Source of the DNA: Chryseobacterium pennae | GTDB lineage: Bacteria; Bacteroidota; Bacteroidia; Flavobacteriales; Weeksellaceae | Assembly (NCBI RefSeq): GCF_003385515.1 | Contig: NZ_QNVT01000039.1 | Span: 1-49,407 of the forward strand | Direction: 5' to 3' | DNA length: 49,407 nucleotides | Program-made: the position numbers and the translations under genes | Shown: in pieces, positions 1 to 8,417 of the stretch | Layout: every line of letters starts with the position of its first letter | How positions within the stretch are numbered: position 1 is the stretch's first letter | Notes under the pieces: generated by a model | Seen by the model: the letters and a program-made list of their open reading frames with translations, nothing else | The model's database searches: none | Told to the model about the DNA's origin: nothing

Positions 1-182
1 AAAATCAAAAACTTTAGATTACAGCTCAGAGGAGTAAAAGATAAATCTTTTTTTCTTTTTAGATTAACCAAACTTTTTGCGTAATCCACAACTTTTGGTA
101 CTGATCCATTTTTTATCTTCAGCTTAGTTTTTCGGTTGGATTATTTTAAGATTGATAAGTAAAATATTGCAAAAAATATAAT

Positions 183-211
183 AAAAAAAACCTCTAAATA
201 AAATTTAGAGG
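183..211 (-). terminator. Rho-independent terminator after tRNA-Cys
   Basis: A perfect 9-bp stem (cctctaaat / atttagagg, 191-211) with a 3-base loop is followed on the minus strand by eight T residues (183-190). It lies directly downstream of tRNA-Cys and probably ends the whole leftward unit. The 182 bases to its left hold no gene I can recognise. Confidence 0.85.
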
Positions 212-217
212 TTTTAG

Positions 218-288
218 AGGTACCTAGCGGATTCGAACCGCTGTAGATGGTGTTGCAGACCACTGCCTAGCCGCTCGGCCAAAGTACC
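218..288 (-). tRNA. tRNA-Cys (anticodon GCA)
   Basis: The minus strand folds as a cloverleaf: acceptor GGTACTT pairs with AGGTACC, the D stem is GCC/GGC, the anticodon stem GTGGT/ACCAT carries the loop CTGCAAC with anticodon GCA, and the T stem AGCGG/CCGCT carries TTCGAAT. The discriminator base is T (U in the RNA), as is usual for tRNA-Cys. No CCA is encoded, so it must be added after transcription. It follows the RDD gene by about 60 bp and precedes a strong terminator, so it may be the last gene of the leftward unit. Confidence 0.95.
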
Positions 289-347
289 ATGTCTTACCAT
301 TTTTGAGGTGTGCAAATATAGCTAAATTTCTATATAATCCAAAGTTT

Positions 348-845
348 TTATGCAATTTCTTTCTTTCCCAGACCGTCAATTTCGCTTTTAGCCTGTTTTT
401 CAGACTCATAATTTTTAATATTAATTACCCTTGTATCTGTCCAACTGTCATGCCATCCATTAACTCCGAAAAAAGAGAGTCCATCAAAGGGGACAAGTCT
501 GGCAAGATTTCTATAAATAATTTGTTGGGTTGTTGGTTTTGTGGCATTAGTACTTATTACTTTGGTACCTGTAATATATTTTCCTACTGTTCTCCCGTTT
601 AAAAAATTTTCCATCGAAAAGTAATAAATAAAACAGTTAATATTTCCGATGAGGAACTGCCACCATATAGCACTGTTACCGTAAAAATAGAAATATTCAA
701 TATCAGTAAGGGCATAAAGAATATCAGAGATCATAGTTATAATAAGATTGAGAATGATTAGTATAAACAGATCAATAAGATTATTCAAAAACCTGATTCC
801 AAGTGAAGCTTTATGATCTTCAACTATTTTTAAAAATTTTCTCAT
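348..845 (-). CDS. RDD family membrane protein
   Basis: This 165-residue protein has the layout of RDD proteins, small inner-membrane proteins of mostly unknown role. The first hydrophobic segment carries the family's basic and acidic residues (RFLNNLIDLFIL, about residues 18-29). A second hydrophobic stretch lies near residues 60-75. The typical GRTVGKYITGTKV block and the following R-N-L-R region are near residues 105-135. It starts 32 bp after the DUF4403 gene on the same strand and is probably co-transcribed with it. Some RDD proteins have been linked to ion transport, but nothing here shows a substrate. Confidence 0.75.
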   Translation of the reverse strand: MRKFLKIVEDHKASLGIRFLNNLIDLFILIILNLIITMISDILYALTDIEYFYFYGNSAIWWQFLIGNINCFIYYFSMENFLNGRTVGKYITGTKVISTNATKPTTQQIIYRNLARLVPFDGLSFFGVNGWHDSWTDTRVINIKNYESEKQAKSEIDGLGKKEIA

Positions 846-877
846 GGATGGTTATTAGTCTTTTAAATTTTAGAATT

Positions 878-2242
878 TTAGAATCCGTTGACAAGAAGCT
901 TTAAAGTGGCATTAGTGTCAATGACTGCAGTGATTCCTGTATTGTTGAGAAGTATTTTACTTGGTTTAAGATTGAATACTTTTCCACTCATCTTTAATCC
1001 TTTATAATATTCTTTGTTGAAAGCGTCCTCAATGCTTTTTCTGGATGTTTCTTCAAGTTCCTGGGTTGGAATTCCGTATTCTTCTTCAATCATTTTTACA
1101 ATTTTCCCCTGAAATAGGACAGAAGCTGTTTTTTGAAGAATATTCATTGTTTTAAGCTTGAACTTGGTATCCGATAAAACTATTTTTCTTTTGGCTTCAT
1201 CATACACTGGAATTCCTGAAACAACAGCTGTTCCTTTGATGTAACCATCTGTTTGTGCTTCAATGACGATTCTGTTATCCAAACCATATACTCTTATATC
1301 TGTTACCTTTACTTTGGAATCCCTGATGTCGAATTCTTTATTTAAAAATGTTTTTCTGGCCATATTGCTGGCTTCTGTAAAAGGAATGTTAGCCGTAGTC
1401 TGTAAAACAAATTTATCTGCAACAGTGGGAGAGAAATTGAAATTACTTGCTGAAGTTACAGATGGAGAGGAAGCAGGTTTACTTCCGGTAAAGGTTTCCG
1501 AGAAAATATCAATTCCAAGAGTTGCATTGATCTGATTTCCGTAGAATTTTAACGGGGTAATATTAACGCCTACCGGACTTACTTTCAGCCAGGTATTATA
1601 TTCTTCAGAAATATTGAATGGCTGTGCAAATGTATTCCAGGCCATAACGGCATATTGCTGAAAATTCAGTTGGGTTGCCATTTGCTGATCTATGGTTTTG
1701 CAAAATTTTAGCTGTTGCTCCTTCAGGCTTTTTTCAACAATAGGAGTGATAGGAATCTGTATTCTGCCATAATCCAGAACTGGTTTTGTTACCCATCTGA
1801 AACCGTTAGGCTGAGTGTTGGTGGTGATGGTCCAGTTGTTTTTAAAACTAACGGTTGTATTAAAGGACATTACCGTTTCAAAAGTAGTATTCTGATAAGA
1901 ATAAACTCCCAGGGTTCCGATTCCTTTTTCTGCCCAGATTTTTAAAGGAACTTCAATCAGGAGGTTTTGGCTGGTTCCTCCTACAAGACGGATAGGTCTG
2001 GTTTTCCAGACTTTAACTTTAAACTGGTCATTATTGTTATCTGTATAAGAATCGTCCTGATAGATAAGATCTTTTACAGAAGCGTTTACCATATTGCTGA
2101 GTTCTGTAAGCGGGATCGTTACCGGCATGGTAATGCTGGATCTTATCTTCGGAAAGTTATAACTAGCTAATTGATTATCAACACTTCCCTGACCGAAAGC
2201 ATTGATAAATGCTACTAAAAATAATATTTTAATGAGTTTCAA
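878..2242 (-). CDS. DUF4403 family secreted protein
   Basis: This 454-residue protein has an N-terminal signal peptide (MKLIKILFLVAFINAFGQG, cleavage near residue 18) and no lipobox or later membrane segment, so it is probably periplasmic or attached to the outer membrane. The body has two similar halves that both begin with a motif of the type T(I/A)(P/N)(L/I)(P/T)xxxSNMxxxxxxxLI..., which suggests an internal duplication. I recognise it as DUF4403, a family common in Bacteroidota with no established function. Start ATG at 2242 follows folB by 35 bp, so it is likely part of the thr-folB unit. No catalytic motif was seen. Confidence 0.7.
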   Translation of the reverse strand: MKLIKILFLVAFINAFGQGSVDNQLASYNFPKIRSSITMPVTIPLTELSNMVNASVKDLIYQDDSYTDNNNDQFKVKVWKTRPIRLVGGTSQNLLIEVPLKIWAEKGIGTLGVYSYQNTTFETVMSFNTTVSFKNNWTITTNTQPNGFRWVTKPVLDYGRIQIPITPIVEKSLKEQQLKFCKTIDQQMATQLNFQQYAVMAWNTFAQPFNISEEYNTWLKVSPVGVNITPLKFYGNQINATLGIDIFSETFTGSKPASSPSVTSASNFNFSPTVADKFVLQTTANIPFTEASNMARKTFLNKEFDIRDSKVKVTDIRVYGLDNRIVIEAQTDGYIKGTAVVSGIPVYDEAKRKIVLSDTKFKLKTMNILQKTASVLFQGKIVKMIEEEYGIPTQELEETSRKSIEDAFNKEYYKGLKMSGKVFNLKPSKILLNNTGITAVIDTNATLKLLVNGF

Positions 2243-2277
2243 TTTTGTATTTTTTTAATGAAATAAAAATAAGAATT

Positions 2278-2646
2278 TTAATTTTCCGGCTTAAAACTTT
2301 TTTCAAGCTCAATGCCTGCTCCTTTCATTTCTCCCTGCATAGGCGGTGCTGTTTTGGTAAGTTTAAGCCTGATATAGCTGATCTGTGGAAAATGGTCATG
2401 AATTTTTGAGATAATTCTTCCGGCCACATGTTCCAGAAGCTTGGATTTTATCTTCATTTCCTGATGAATAATATCATTAATATCGGCATAGCTTATGGTG
2501 TCATTCAGATCATCAGATTCTGATGCTTTCCACAGATCGGTATGAAATTCTGCATTTAAAATATAATAGGTCCCAATAATATTTTCTTCCGGCAAAACCC
2601 CGTGATAGGCATATATTTTTACATCTTCAAGATATATCTTACTCAT
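2278..2646 (-). CDS. folB: Dihydroneopterin aldolase
   Basis: FolB converts 7,8-dihydroneopterin to 6-hydroxymethyl-7,8-dihydropterin and glycolaldehyde in folate synthesis; it acts in the cytoplasm as an oligomer. The 122-residue length is normal for the family. Visible landmarks are the N-terminal LEDVKIYAYHGVLPEE block (the Y-H-G-x-x-x-x-E signature, with the pterin-site residues), the SYADI segment, LLEHVA near residue 70 and the C-terminal LKLTKTAPPM block. Its ATG lies 3 bp after the thrC stop, so it is almost certainly translated from the thr operon transcript. There is no obvious biochemical link to threonine synthesis. Confidence 0.93.
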   Translation of the reverse strand: MSKIYLEDVKIYAYHGVLPEENIIGTYYILNAEFHTDLWKASESDDLNDTISYADINDIIHQEMKIKSKLLEHVAGRIISKIHDHFPQISYIRLKLTKTAPPMQGEMKGAGIELEKSFKPEN

Positions 2647-2649
2647 TGT

Positions 2650-3954
2650 TTAATTTTTGTCAAGCAAAAATCGCTTTAATTCTTCAAAATCTGAATTTAT
2701 TTCTACAGTTTTTTTCTCCTTTTTCATCAGGTCATTCAGAGACTGGGGAATTTCAATTTTAGTTTTGATTGCAGCTTCTACTGCATCTGGAAATTTAACA
2801 GGATGTGCCGTTCCGAGAATGATCCCTTTTTTACCCGGATTTTCCTGAAGGTATTGTTGCAGTGAAGCAAAGGCTACGGCGCTATGGGGATCCAGAATAT
2901 AATGGTATTTATTATAAGTTTCCGTAATAGTCTGCATCGTTTTTTGGTCATCAATAGAATAGCCCGATATTTTATTTTTTAAAAGGTCAAATTCATTGTT
3001 AAAGAGTTCAAGGATTCTGACAAAATTACTGGGATCCCCCACATCCATAGCATTGGATAGGGTTGCAATTGCTTTTTTAGGATTGAATTTTTTAGTTTTT
3101 AAATATTCAGGAATTACGTCGTTAGCATTACAGGCTGCAATAAAATGGTCGGCAGGAAGACCACGGAGATGTGCTAATATTCCAGCGCAGATATTTCCGA
3201 AATTCCCACTTGGAACACAGATAACAGGTGCTTTCTTTTCCATCTTTTGCCATTGTTTTAAGGCTAGAAGATAATAAATCTGCTGGGGAAGCCATCTTGC
3301 AATATTGATGGAATTGGCAGAAGTCAGAAATAATTGACTGTTGATTTCCTCATTTGCAAAGGCCTGCTTTACCAGACTTTGGCAGTCATCAAAACTCCCA
3401 TTGACTTCCAGGGCATAAATATTTTTTCCTAATGCTGTAAGCTGTTTTTCCTGAACAGGACTTACTCTGTTTTTAGGATAAAGAATAACGACATCAATTC
3501 CAGGGATATCATAGAATCCATGGGCAACAGCTCCACCGGTATCTCCGGAAGTAGCGACCAAAACAGTAACTTTTTTCTTCTTATCTTCTAAAAAATAAGA
3601 CAGACATCTGCTCATAAATCCTGCGCCAATATCTTTGAATGCAAGGGTAGGACCATGAAAAAGCTCAAGCACTGAGATGTCATCATTTATTTTTTTTAAA
3701 GGAATTTCAAAACTTATGGTTTCTGCAACGATCTTTCTTAGTATTTCTGAAGGAATTTCATCTCCGGTAAAATCTTTCATACATTGATAAGCAATCTCTT
3801 CATCAGAATATTGATGAAGATTCTGAATGAATTCTTCTTTGAAGTACGGAATACTTCCGGGAAAGAATAATCCTTTATTTTTCCCCTGTCCTTTTATGGT
3901 TGCAGTTCTGAAATCAACGTTTTCCTGACTGTCTTTTAAATTATAATATTTCAT
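2650..3954 (-). CDS. thrC: Threonine synthase
   Basis: ThrC is a PLP enzyme that turns O-phospho-homoserine into threonine, the last step of the pathway. The N-terminal MKYYNLKD...VDFRTATIKGQG region, the LELFHGPTLAFKDIGAGFM block with the PLP lysine (K in AFKD), the GDTGGAVAHGF block and the SANSINIARWLPQ block are all present, as in the long class of bacterial threonine synthases. I place the start at the ATG at 3954 (434 aa). The frame stays open to 3993, but that longer version would overlap thrB, while 3954 leaves a 13-bp gap and matches the usual family N terminus. It is the third gene of thrABC. Confidence 0.93.
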   Translation of the reverse strand: MKYYNLKDSQENVDFRTATIKGQGKNKGLFFPGSIPYFKEEFIQNLHQYSDEEIAYQCMKDFTGDEIPSEILRKIVAETISFEIPLKKINDDISVLELFHGPTLAFKDIGAGFMSRCLSYFLEDKKKKVTVLVATSGDTGGAVAHGFYDIPGIDVVILYPKNRVSPVQEKQLTALGKNIYALEVNGSFDDCQSLVKQAFANEEINSQLFLTSANSINIARWLPQQIYYLLALKQWQKMEKKAPVICVPSGNFGNICAGILAHLRGLPADHFIAACNANDVIPEYLKTKKFNPKKAIATLSNAMDVGDPSNFVRILELFNNEFDLLKNKISGYSIDDQKTMQTITETYNKYHYILDPHSAVAFASLQQYLQENPGKKGIILGTAHPVKFPDAVEAAIKTKIEIPQSLNDLMKKEKKTVEINSDFEELKRFLLDKN

Positions 3955-3967
3955 CTGTTTTTTTATT

Positions 3968-4897
3968 CTAATTTGGTTCTTCAACGATTTCAATTCCTAC
4001 CGGATTTATTTTGGAAACATAGACGAGGTTGTCTACTTGGATTTCATCATAGATTGCTTTCATCATACCGGCAATTTTTTCAGCTGTTTCTTTTTCTTCT
4101 GTAAGCATAAAAATGGAAGGTCCAGACCCTGAAATTCCTCCTCCCAGGGCTCCGATCTGAAGGCTTTTCGACTTAATTTCATCAAATCTCGGAATTAAGA
4201 TACTCCGCACAGGCTCTACGATGACATCGTTGAGACTTCTGCCGATCAGTGAAAAATCATTTTTCTGAATACCGGCTACGAGACCAGCAATGTTTCCCCA
4301 TTGTTCAACGGCACTTTTTAAGGTGATGGTTTTCTTTAAGATCTGCCTTGAATCGGAAGTTTTAACTTCCACCTGAGGATGTACCGCAGCAACAAATAAA
4401 TCAGGTGCATTCAATGGAATGATATCAATCGGGTTTGTAGATTTTACCAATGTGATCCCACCATAGATGCAAGGGGCAATATTGTCTGCATGACGAACAC
4501 CTGAGGCGAGTTCTTCTCCAAACATTGCAAAATGGATCATTTCATCTTTTGACATGATATTTCCTAATACAATATTGGCTCCCAAGGCAGCTCCGGCGGC
4601 GCTAGCCGCGCTGGAGCCGAGCCCGCTTCCAGGTTTTATATGTTTGTGAATAATGACCTCAAAACCATTTTTTAAGTTGAAATGTTCCTGAATTTTTAAA
4701 AGCACAATTCCTGCAACATTTTTAAAGGGTTCTTCAGGAAGTCCAAACGGATCTGTATGTCTGATAATGATTTCATGAGTTTCTAATAACCGGATTTCCA
4801 TTTCATCATAAGGTTCATATACTGCCATACCCAGGATGTCAAATCCACATACAAGATTGGCTACGGTAGCCGGAATTTTTAATTTTACTTTTTTCAT
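3968..4897 (-). CDS. thrB: Homoserine kinase
   Basis: ThrB phosphorylates homoserine with ATP, giving the substrate of ThrC. It is a GHMP kinase: the phosphate-binding loop PGSGLGSSAASAAGAALG is near residues 88-105, the N-terminal KIPATVANLVCGFDILG block resembles homoserine kinases, and the C-terminal GALGGGISGSGPSIFML block is the third GHMP motif. The ATG at 4897 (309 aa) is preferred over the open frame up to 4942, because it gives a 10-bp gap after thrA and the typical N terminus MKKVKLKIPATVAN. It lies in the middle of the thrABC operon. Confidence 0.93.
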   Translation of the reverse strand: MKKVKLKIPATVANLVCGFDILGMAVYEPYDEMEIRLLETHEIIIRHTDPFGLPEEPFKNVAGIVLLKIQEHFNLKNGFEVIIHKHIKPGSGLGSSAASAAGAALGANIVLGNIMSKDEMIHFAMFGEELASGVRHADNIAPCIYGGITLVKSTNPIDIIPLNAPDLFVAAVHPQVEVKTSDSRQILKKTITLKSAVEQWGNIAGLVAGIQKNDFSLIGRSLNDVIVEPVRSILIPRFDEIKSKSLQIGALGGGISGSGPSIFMLTEEKETAEKIAGMMKAIYDEIQVDNLVYVSKINPVGIEIVEEPN

Positions 4898-4907
4898 ATT
4901 CTTGTTT

Positions 4908-7364
4908 TTAAACTGAACGTATAATGTCTGCGAAAATACCACTGGCTGTTACTTCAGCGCCTGCACCAGCACCTTTGATAACCAAGGGCTGTTCGGAATA
5001 TCTTAAGGTTTTAAAAATGACAATATTGTCTTTTCCATAAAGATGAAACAGGTCACTTCCAGGAGCCACATGCTGTAACCCTACTTTAGCTTTTCCATCC
5101 TTAAACTCTGCTGTATATTTCAGAATTTTTCCTTCTTTCTGTGCACTATCAAACAGAGATTTAAAATGATTTTCATATTCTGTGAGTTTTTCATAGAACT
5201 GTTCTACATTTCCTTCCATACAGGCCTCAGGAAGGAATCCTATATTTTCAATCTCCTCAAACTGTAATGGATACCCGGCTTCTCTGGCAAGGATCAAAAT
5301 TTTTCTGGCCACATCGGTTCCTGAAAGATCGAGTCTTGGATCCGGTTCTGTATATCCTTCTTTCTGTGCCTGGGCTACTACTTCAGAAAATGTTCTGCTT
5401 CCGTCATAAGCATTAAAAACAAAATTTAATGTTCCGCTAAGAACAGCTTCAATGGAAGTTATTTTATCGCCACTTTTAATGAGATCATTGATGGTGCCTA
5501 TTACCGGAAGTCCTGCTCCTACATTGGTCTCAAAATGGAAACTGCAATTGTGGTTTCTTGCCGTATTCTTTAATGTTGTATACTTTTCAAAATCTGATGA
5601 AGCGGCAATTTTATTGCAGGCAACAATATTGATGCTCCTTTTTAATAGACTCTCATATACTTCTGGGATTTCAGAACTTGCTGTTATATCTACAAAAACC
5701 GAGTTTCTTAAATTGCGGATTATGATTTCTTCAGCAAATCTCTGAGCGGAGGCTTCAGTTCCTGACTCATTCCAGCTGATATATTCTTCTTTAGAAATAC
5801 CTTTGTCTGCAAAGATCATTTTCCGGCTGTTGGAAAGGCCGGCAATTCTTAAATTGATGAAATGATTTTCCCGCAGATATTGATTTTGGTCATAGATCTG
5901 CTTGATGAGTTTAGTACCTACGTTTCCGGTTCCGCAGATATAAAGATGTATCTGTTTTATTTCGGATTCAAAAAAGTCTTCATGAAGAACATTCACTGCT
6001 TTTCTGGCATCTTTTTCAGCAATGACAACACTGATGTTTCTTTCTGATGAACCTTGTGCAATTGTTCTTATATTGATGCCGTTATTCCCCAGACATCCAA
6101 ACATTTTGGCACTTACACCACTTCTGCTTTTCATATTTTCACCCACTAAGGCTACAATAGAAAGTCCGGTTTCAATAGTGACAGGTGCTATTCTTTTTAA
6201 ATTAATATCATCAGCAAAGGAAACATTAATTGCACTTTCAGCGGCTGCTATATCTTTCTGATGAATAGCTATGGTAATGGAATGTTCCGAAGATCCCTGA
6301 GTAATCAGAATAACGTTTATTTTTTCCTGACTCAGACATTGAAACAGTTTGGCCGAAATTCCGGGAATTCCTACCATTCCACTGCCTTCCAAAGTGAGAA
6401 GTGCAATATTACCCATATTTGAAATCCCTACAGCGACCTCCTGTTTTTCGTTTTCTGAAATATTCAGATTATGGGTAACCAGTGTTCCCTGTGCTTCCGG
6501 ATCAAATGTGTTTTTGATTTTAAGATTAATATTTCTAACCATCACTGGCTGAATTGATGGTGGATAAATGACTTTCGCTCCGAAATGAGAAAGTTCCATG
6601 GCTTCATGGTAGGAAATTTCTGCAATAGGTTTTGCATGGGTAGCCAGACGGGGATCTGCAGTCATCATTCCGCTCACATCTGTCCATATCTGAAGTTCTT
6701 CAGCATGAATAGCAGCAGCAATAATAGCAGCAGTATAATCTGATCCTCCACGTCCTAATGTTGTCATGTGGCCATTTTCATCATGAGCTGTAAAGCCTGG
6801 TCCTATGATGACCTGATGCTGATGCTGATGCTGACTGAAATAATTTTTAAAGTTATTTTCGGTGATGTTGAAATTTACTTTTGCATTGGTAAAATTGCTG
6901 TCAGTTATAATGAGTTCGGAAGTATTCATCCATAAACAGTCTAATCCCTGATGCTGGAGTCTGGCTGCAATAATGCTTGAGGACAGAAATTCTCCATAGG
7001 CTGCAATTCTGTCTTTGATTTTTGGAGTAAGCTCACCAAGAACGAAAACTCCGTTGTAAAGATCTTCGAGATCATTAAATTGTTTTTTCACAAAGCTCAA
7101 TAAAGAACTTTGTTCTAAGACCGGGATAAGTTCCTTGACAAGATTCAGATGTTTTTCTTCTGCTTTTTTAAGAAGTGACTGATAGTCGTTATTTTTAACG
7201 GAAGCACTGTCTGCAGCCTGAATAAGAAGGTCTGTTACTCCGTGAAGTGCGGATACTATAACTACAACATTGCATTGTGAAGATTCCTTTTTAACAATGT
7301 TTTCTACCAACTGGATATTCTGAGAATTGGCGACTGATGTTCCGCCGAATTTTAAAATTTTCAT
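4908..7364 (-). CDS. thrA: Bifunctional aspartokinase / homoserine dehydrogenase
   Basis: This fused enzyme catalyses the first and third steps from aspartate to threonine. The aspartokinase half starts with KILKFGGTSVANS, has the GRGGSDYTAA block near residues 205-214, and is followed by two ACT-type regulatory repeats (about 310-460) that in relatives bind threonine. The homoserine dehydrogenase half begins with the nucleotide-binding GTGNVGTKL near residue 475 and ends with the GAGAGAEVTASGIFADI block. The ATG at 7364 (818 aa) is used; a TTG directly before it also keeps the frame open. It is the first gene of the operon and sits behind a candidate attenuator leader (7401-7556). Confidence 0.95.
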   Translation of the reverse strand: MKILKFGGTSVANSQNIQLVENIVKKESSQCNVVVIVSALHGVTDLLIQAADSASVKNNDYQSLLKKAEEKHLNLVKELIPVLEQSSLLSFVKKQFNDLEDLYNGVFVLGELTPKIKDRIAAYGEFLSSSIIAARLQHQGLDCLWMNTSELIITDSNFTNAKVNFNITENNFKNYFSQHQHQHQVIIGPGFTAHDENGHMTTLGRGGSDYTAAIIAAAIHAEELQIWTDVSGMMTADPRLATHAKPIAEISYHEAMELSHFGAKVIYPPSIQPVMVRNINLKIKNTFDPEAQGTLVTHNLNISENEKQEVAVGISNMGNIALLTLEGSGMVGIPGISAKLFQCLSQEKINVILITQGSSEHSITIAIHQKDIAAAESAINVSFADDINLKRIAPVTIETGLSIVALVGENMKSRSGVSAKMFGCLGNNGINIRTIAQGSSERNISVVIAEKDARKAVNVLHEDFFESEIKQIHLYICGTGNVGTKLIKQIYDQNQYLRENHFINLRIAGLSNSRKMIFADKGISKEEYISWNESGTEASAQRFAEEIIIRNLRNSVFVDITASSEIPEVYESLLKRSINIVACNKIAASSDFEKYTTLKNTARNHNCSFHFETNVGAGLPVIGTINDLIKSGDKITSIEAVLSGTLNFVFNAYDGSRTFSEVVAQAQKEGYTEPDPRLDLSGTDVARKILILAREAGYPLQFEEIENIGFLPEACMEGNVEQFYEKLTEYENHFKSLFDSAQKEGKILKYTAEFKDGKAKVGLQHVAPGSDLFHLYGKDNIVIFKTLRYSEQPLVIKGAGAGAEVTASGIFADIIRSV

Positions 7365-7400
7365 CAATTATTGATTTGAGGTTAGATAAAACGAAAGAGT

Positions 7401-7464
7401 TACTCTTTATAAAAGAGTACAGGGTACTGGAATAATATGTGAAAATTTACCCCTTTATGGGGTA
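7401..7464 (-). promoter_or_regulatory. Competing hairpins between leader peptide and thrA
   Basis: Read on the minus strand, four overlapping pairings are visible. (1) TACCCC (7464-7459) with GGGGTA (7453-7448), 6 bp, with the leader stop codon in the loop, followed by AATTTT. (2) GGGTA (7452-7448) with TACCC (7426-7422). (3) AGTAC (7428-7424) with GTACT (7420-7416). (4) TACTCTTT (7419-7412) with AAAGAGTA (7408-7401), 8 bp. Pairing 1 excludes 2, 2 excludes 3, and 3 excludes 4. The 5' arm of hairpin 1 is itself made of threonine codons. This looks like an attenuator, although the T runs are weak, so whether the control acts on transcription or translation is open. Confidence 0.6.
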
Positions 7465-7556
7465 GTTGTTGTAGTTGTGAATGTGGAAACAGCAGATACT
7501 CCTGAAATGGGTGACTTCAGGATAGAAATATCAGATATGTTTCTTGAAAAATTCAT
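7455..7556 (-). CDS. Threonine-rich leader peptide (candidate thr attenuator)
   Basis: This is a 33-codon ORF (ATG at 7556, TAA at 7457-7455) between the thr promoter and thrA. The peptide ends in STFTTTTTTP: seven of the last nine residues before the final proline are threonine, and four isoleucines precede them. This is the composition expected of a leader peptide that senses charged tRNA-Thr, as thrL does in enterobacteria. The likely transcription start is only a few bases before the ATG, so the leader may be read with almost no 5' UTR. The stop codon sits in the loop of a hairpin (7448-7464). The function is inferred from composition, position and context; no homologue was searched. Confidence 0.72.
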   Translation of the reverse strand: MNFSRNISDISILKSPISGVSAVSTFTTTTTTP

Positions 7557-7566
7557 TGTAACAAAA

Positions 7567-7596
7567 CAAATGTACAAATTATTTTGGAATGGCCAA
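7567..7596 (-). promoter_or_regulatory. Promoter of the thr operon
   Basis: On the minus strand TACATTTG (7574-7567) matches the Bacteroidota -7 element TAnnTTTG exactly, and a TTG (-33 element, 7596-7594) lies 19 bases upstream. Transcription should begin a few bases past 7567, just ahead of the leader peptide ATG at 7556. Confidence 0.7.
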
Positions 7597-7696
7597 CTTT
7601 TAATACAAATAAAATGATAAATCCTTTTGTTGAGAAATATTTGGTGTAATTAATTAAAAATCTTATATTTATGAGATTAACTAAAATAAAAATTCT

Positions 7697-7891
7697 ATGA
7701 AAAATTCAAAAAAAATTAAGAGAGAAAATTTAAAATCAATTAATGGAGGAGGACCTGGTGATTGTTATGAAACTTGTCCTGTGGGGCCTTATGGTCCAAA
7801 TGATGTAAGATCATGTGATAACTTTAATAGCTTACCTGAATGTTGTAAAGGAAGGGTAATTGTAAGCAGTGAATGCTTTGGGCCTTATTAA
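7697..7891 (+). CDS. Cysteine-rich double-glycine leader peptide, member 1
   Basis: This 64-residue precursor has a charged N-terminal leader ending in LKSINGGG (about residues 12-19), the kind of double-glycine leader removed by C39-peptidase transporters, and a 45-residue core with six cysteines (C23, C27, C40, C49, C50, C60). The core shares the pattern CP-x-G-x-YGP...SC...SLP-x-C...V-x-VSS-x-CFG with members 3-5 but differs in cysteine spacing (an adjacent CC pair), so it is the most divergent of the four. It resembles the short proteins often annotated bacteriocin-like in Chryseobacterium. No maturation or export gene is adjacent. Antimicrobial action is a guess. Confidence 0.75.
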   Translation: MKNSKKIKRENLKSINGGGPGDCYETCPVGPYGPNDVRSCDNFNSLPECCKGRVIVSSECFGPY

Positions 7892-7959
7892 TCTTTTTTA
7901 ATAGAATAAAATTATTATACAACAGTATTTTCTACTTATTATTTTAAAATTAAAACATT

Positions 7960-8130
7960 ATGAAAACAATTAAAAAATTAACACGAGAGCAAAAGAAAAG
8001 TATCAGTGGTGGTGCAACACAAATTCAAATTGATGCTTGTGGCAGTGAGCAGCTTGTATGTTTTATGGGAGGAGGTAAATGGGGATGTTGGCTAAAGCCG
8101 GGTGGGAAATGTTATGCTCCAATGCTGTAA
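7960..8130 (+). CDS. Short double-glycine leader peptide, unrelated core
   Basis: This 56-residue ORF lies between two members of the cysteine-rich family. The leader MKTIKKLTREQKKSISGG has a clear double glycine at residues 17-18. The core is different from its neighbours: four cysteines (C27, C34, C43, C51), glycine- and tryptophan-rich (MGGGKWGCWLKPGGKC). The same short AT-rich spacing on both sides and the same strand suggest it is a real member of the cluster with a different mature peptide. Nothing in it indicates a known lantibiotic or lasso core. Confidence 0.65.
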   Translation: MKTIKKLTREQKKSISGGATQIQIDACGSEQLVCFMGGGKWGCWLKPGGKCYAPML

Positions 8131-8167
8131 CTTGAATCAGATTACAATCATTCAAAATTTTTATAGT

Positions 8168-8365
8168 ATGAAAAAATTATCAAGATTCAGTCTTAAAAGT
8201 ATTGAAGGGGCCAATGCATCTATTTGTAACGGATGTCCTAGCCATATTATGTATGGACCGGGGCCAGAATATGGTGGAACATGTGAAAATTATTTTACAC
8301 TACCTGATTATTGCAGAAACAGAAACTGTGTAGGAGTAAGTATTTACTGTTTTGGGGATAGGTAA
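8168..8365 (+). CDS. Cysteine-rich double-glycine-type leader peptide, member 3
   Basis: This 65-residue precursor starts at the ATG at 8168; the frame is open from 8102, but only the shorter form begins with the cluster's MKKLSR leader. The leader ends LKSIEGA, so the second glycine of the usual GG site is an alanine. The core carries six cysteines spaced C-x2-C-x15-C-x9-C-x4-C-x6-C (C20, C23, C39, C49, C54, C61), with the shared GCP, YGPGPEY and LPDYC blocks. It is close to member 4 in leader and core. Its role is unknown; the leader suggests export with cleavage after the glycine motif, and the cysteines suggest disulfides or metal binding. Confidence 0.75.
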   Translation: MKKLSRFSLKSIEGANASICNGCPSHIMYGPGPEYGGTCENYFTLPDYCRNRNCVGVSIYCFGDR

Positions 8366-8417
8366 TAGAAATAATTATATTTTTTTTAAAAAATACTAAT
8401 TAATAATAAACTTAAAC

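Noticed and set aside
3954..4942. Longer starts for thrC (3993) and thrB (4942)
   Set aside because: They would create overlaps with the upstream genes; internal ATGs give the normal family N termini and short gaps.
5452..6552. Rightward ORFs inside thrA
   Set aside because: They lie antisense to a clear enzyme gene, have no recognisable domains and are explained by its codon use.
8102..8167. Longer start for peptide member 3
   Set aside because: The extension overlaps the 56-residue ORF ending at 8130 and does not resemble a leader; the MKKLSR start at 8168 matches the family.
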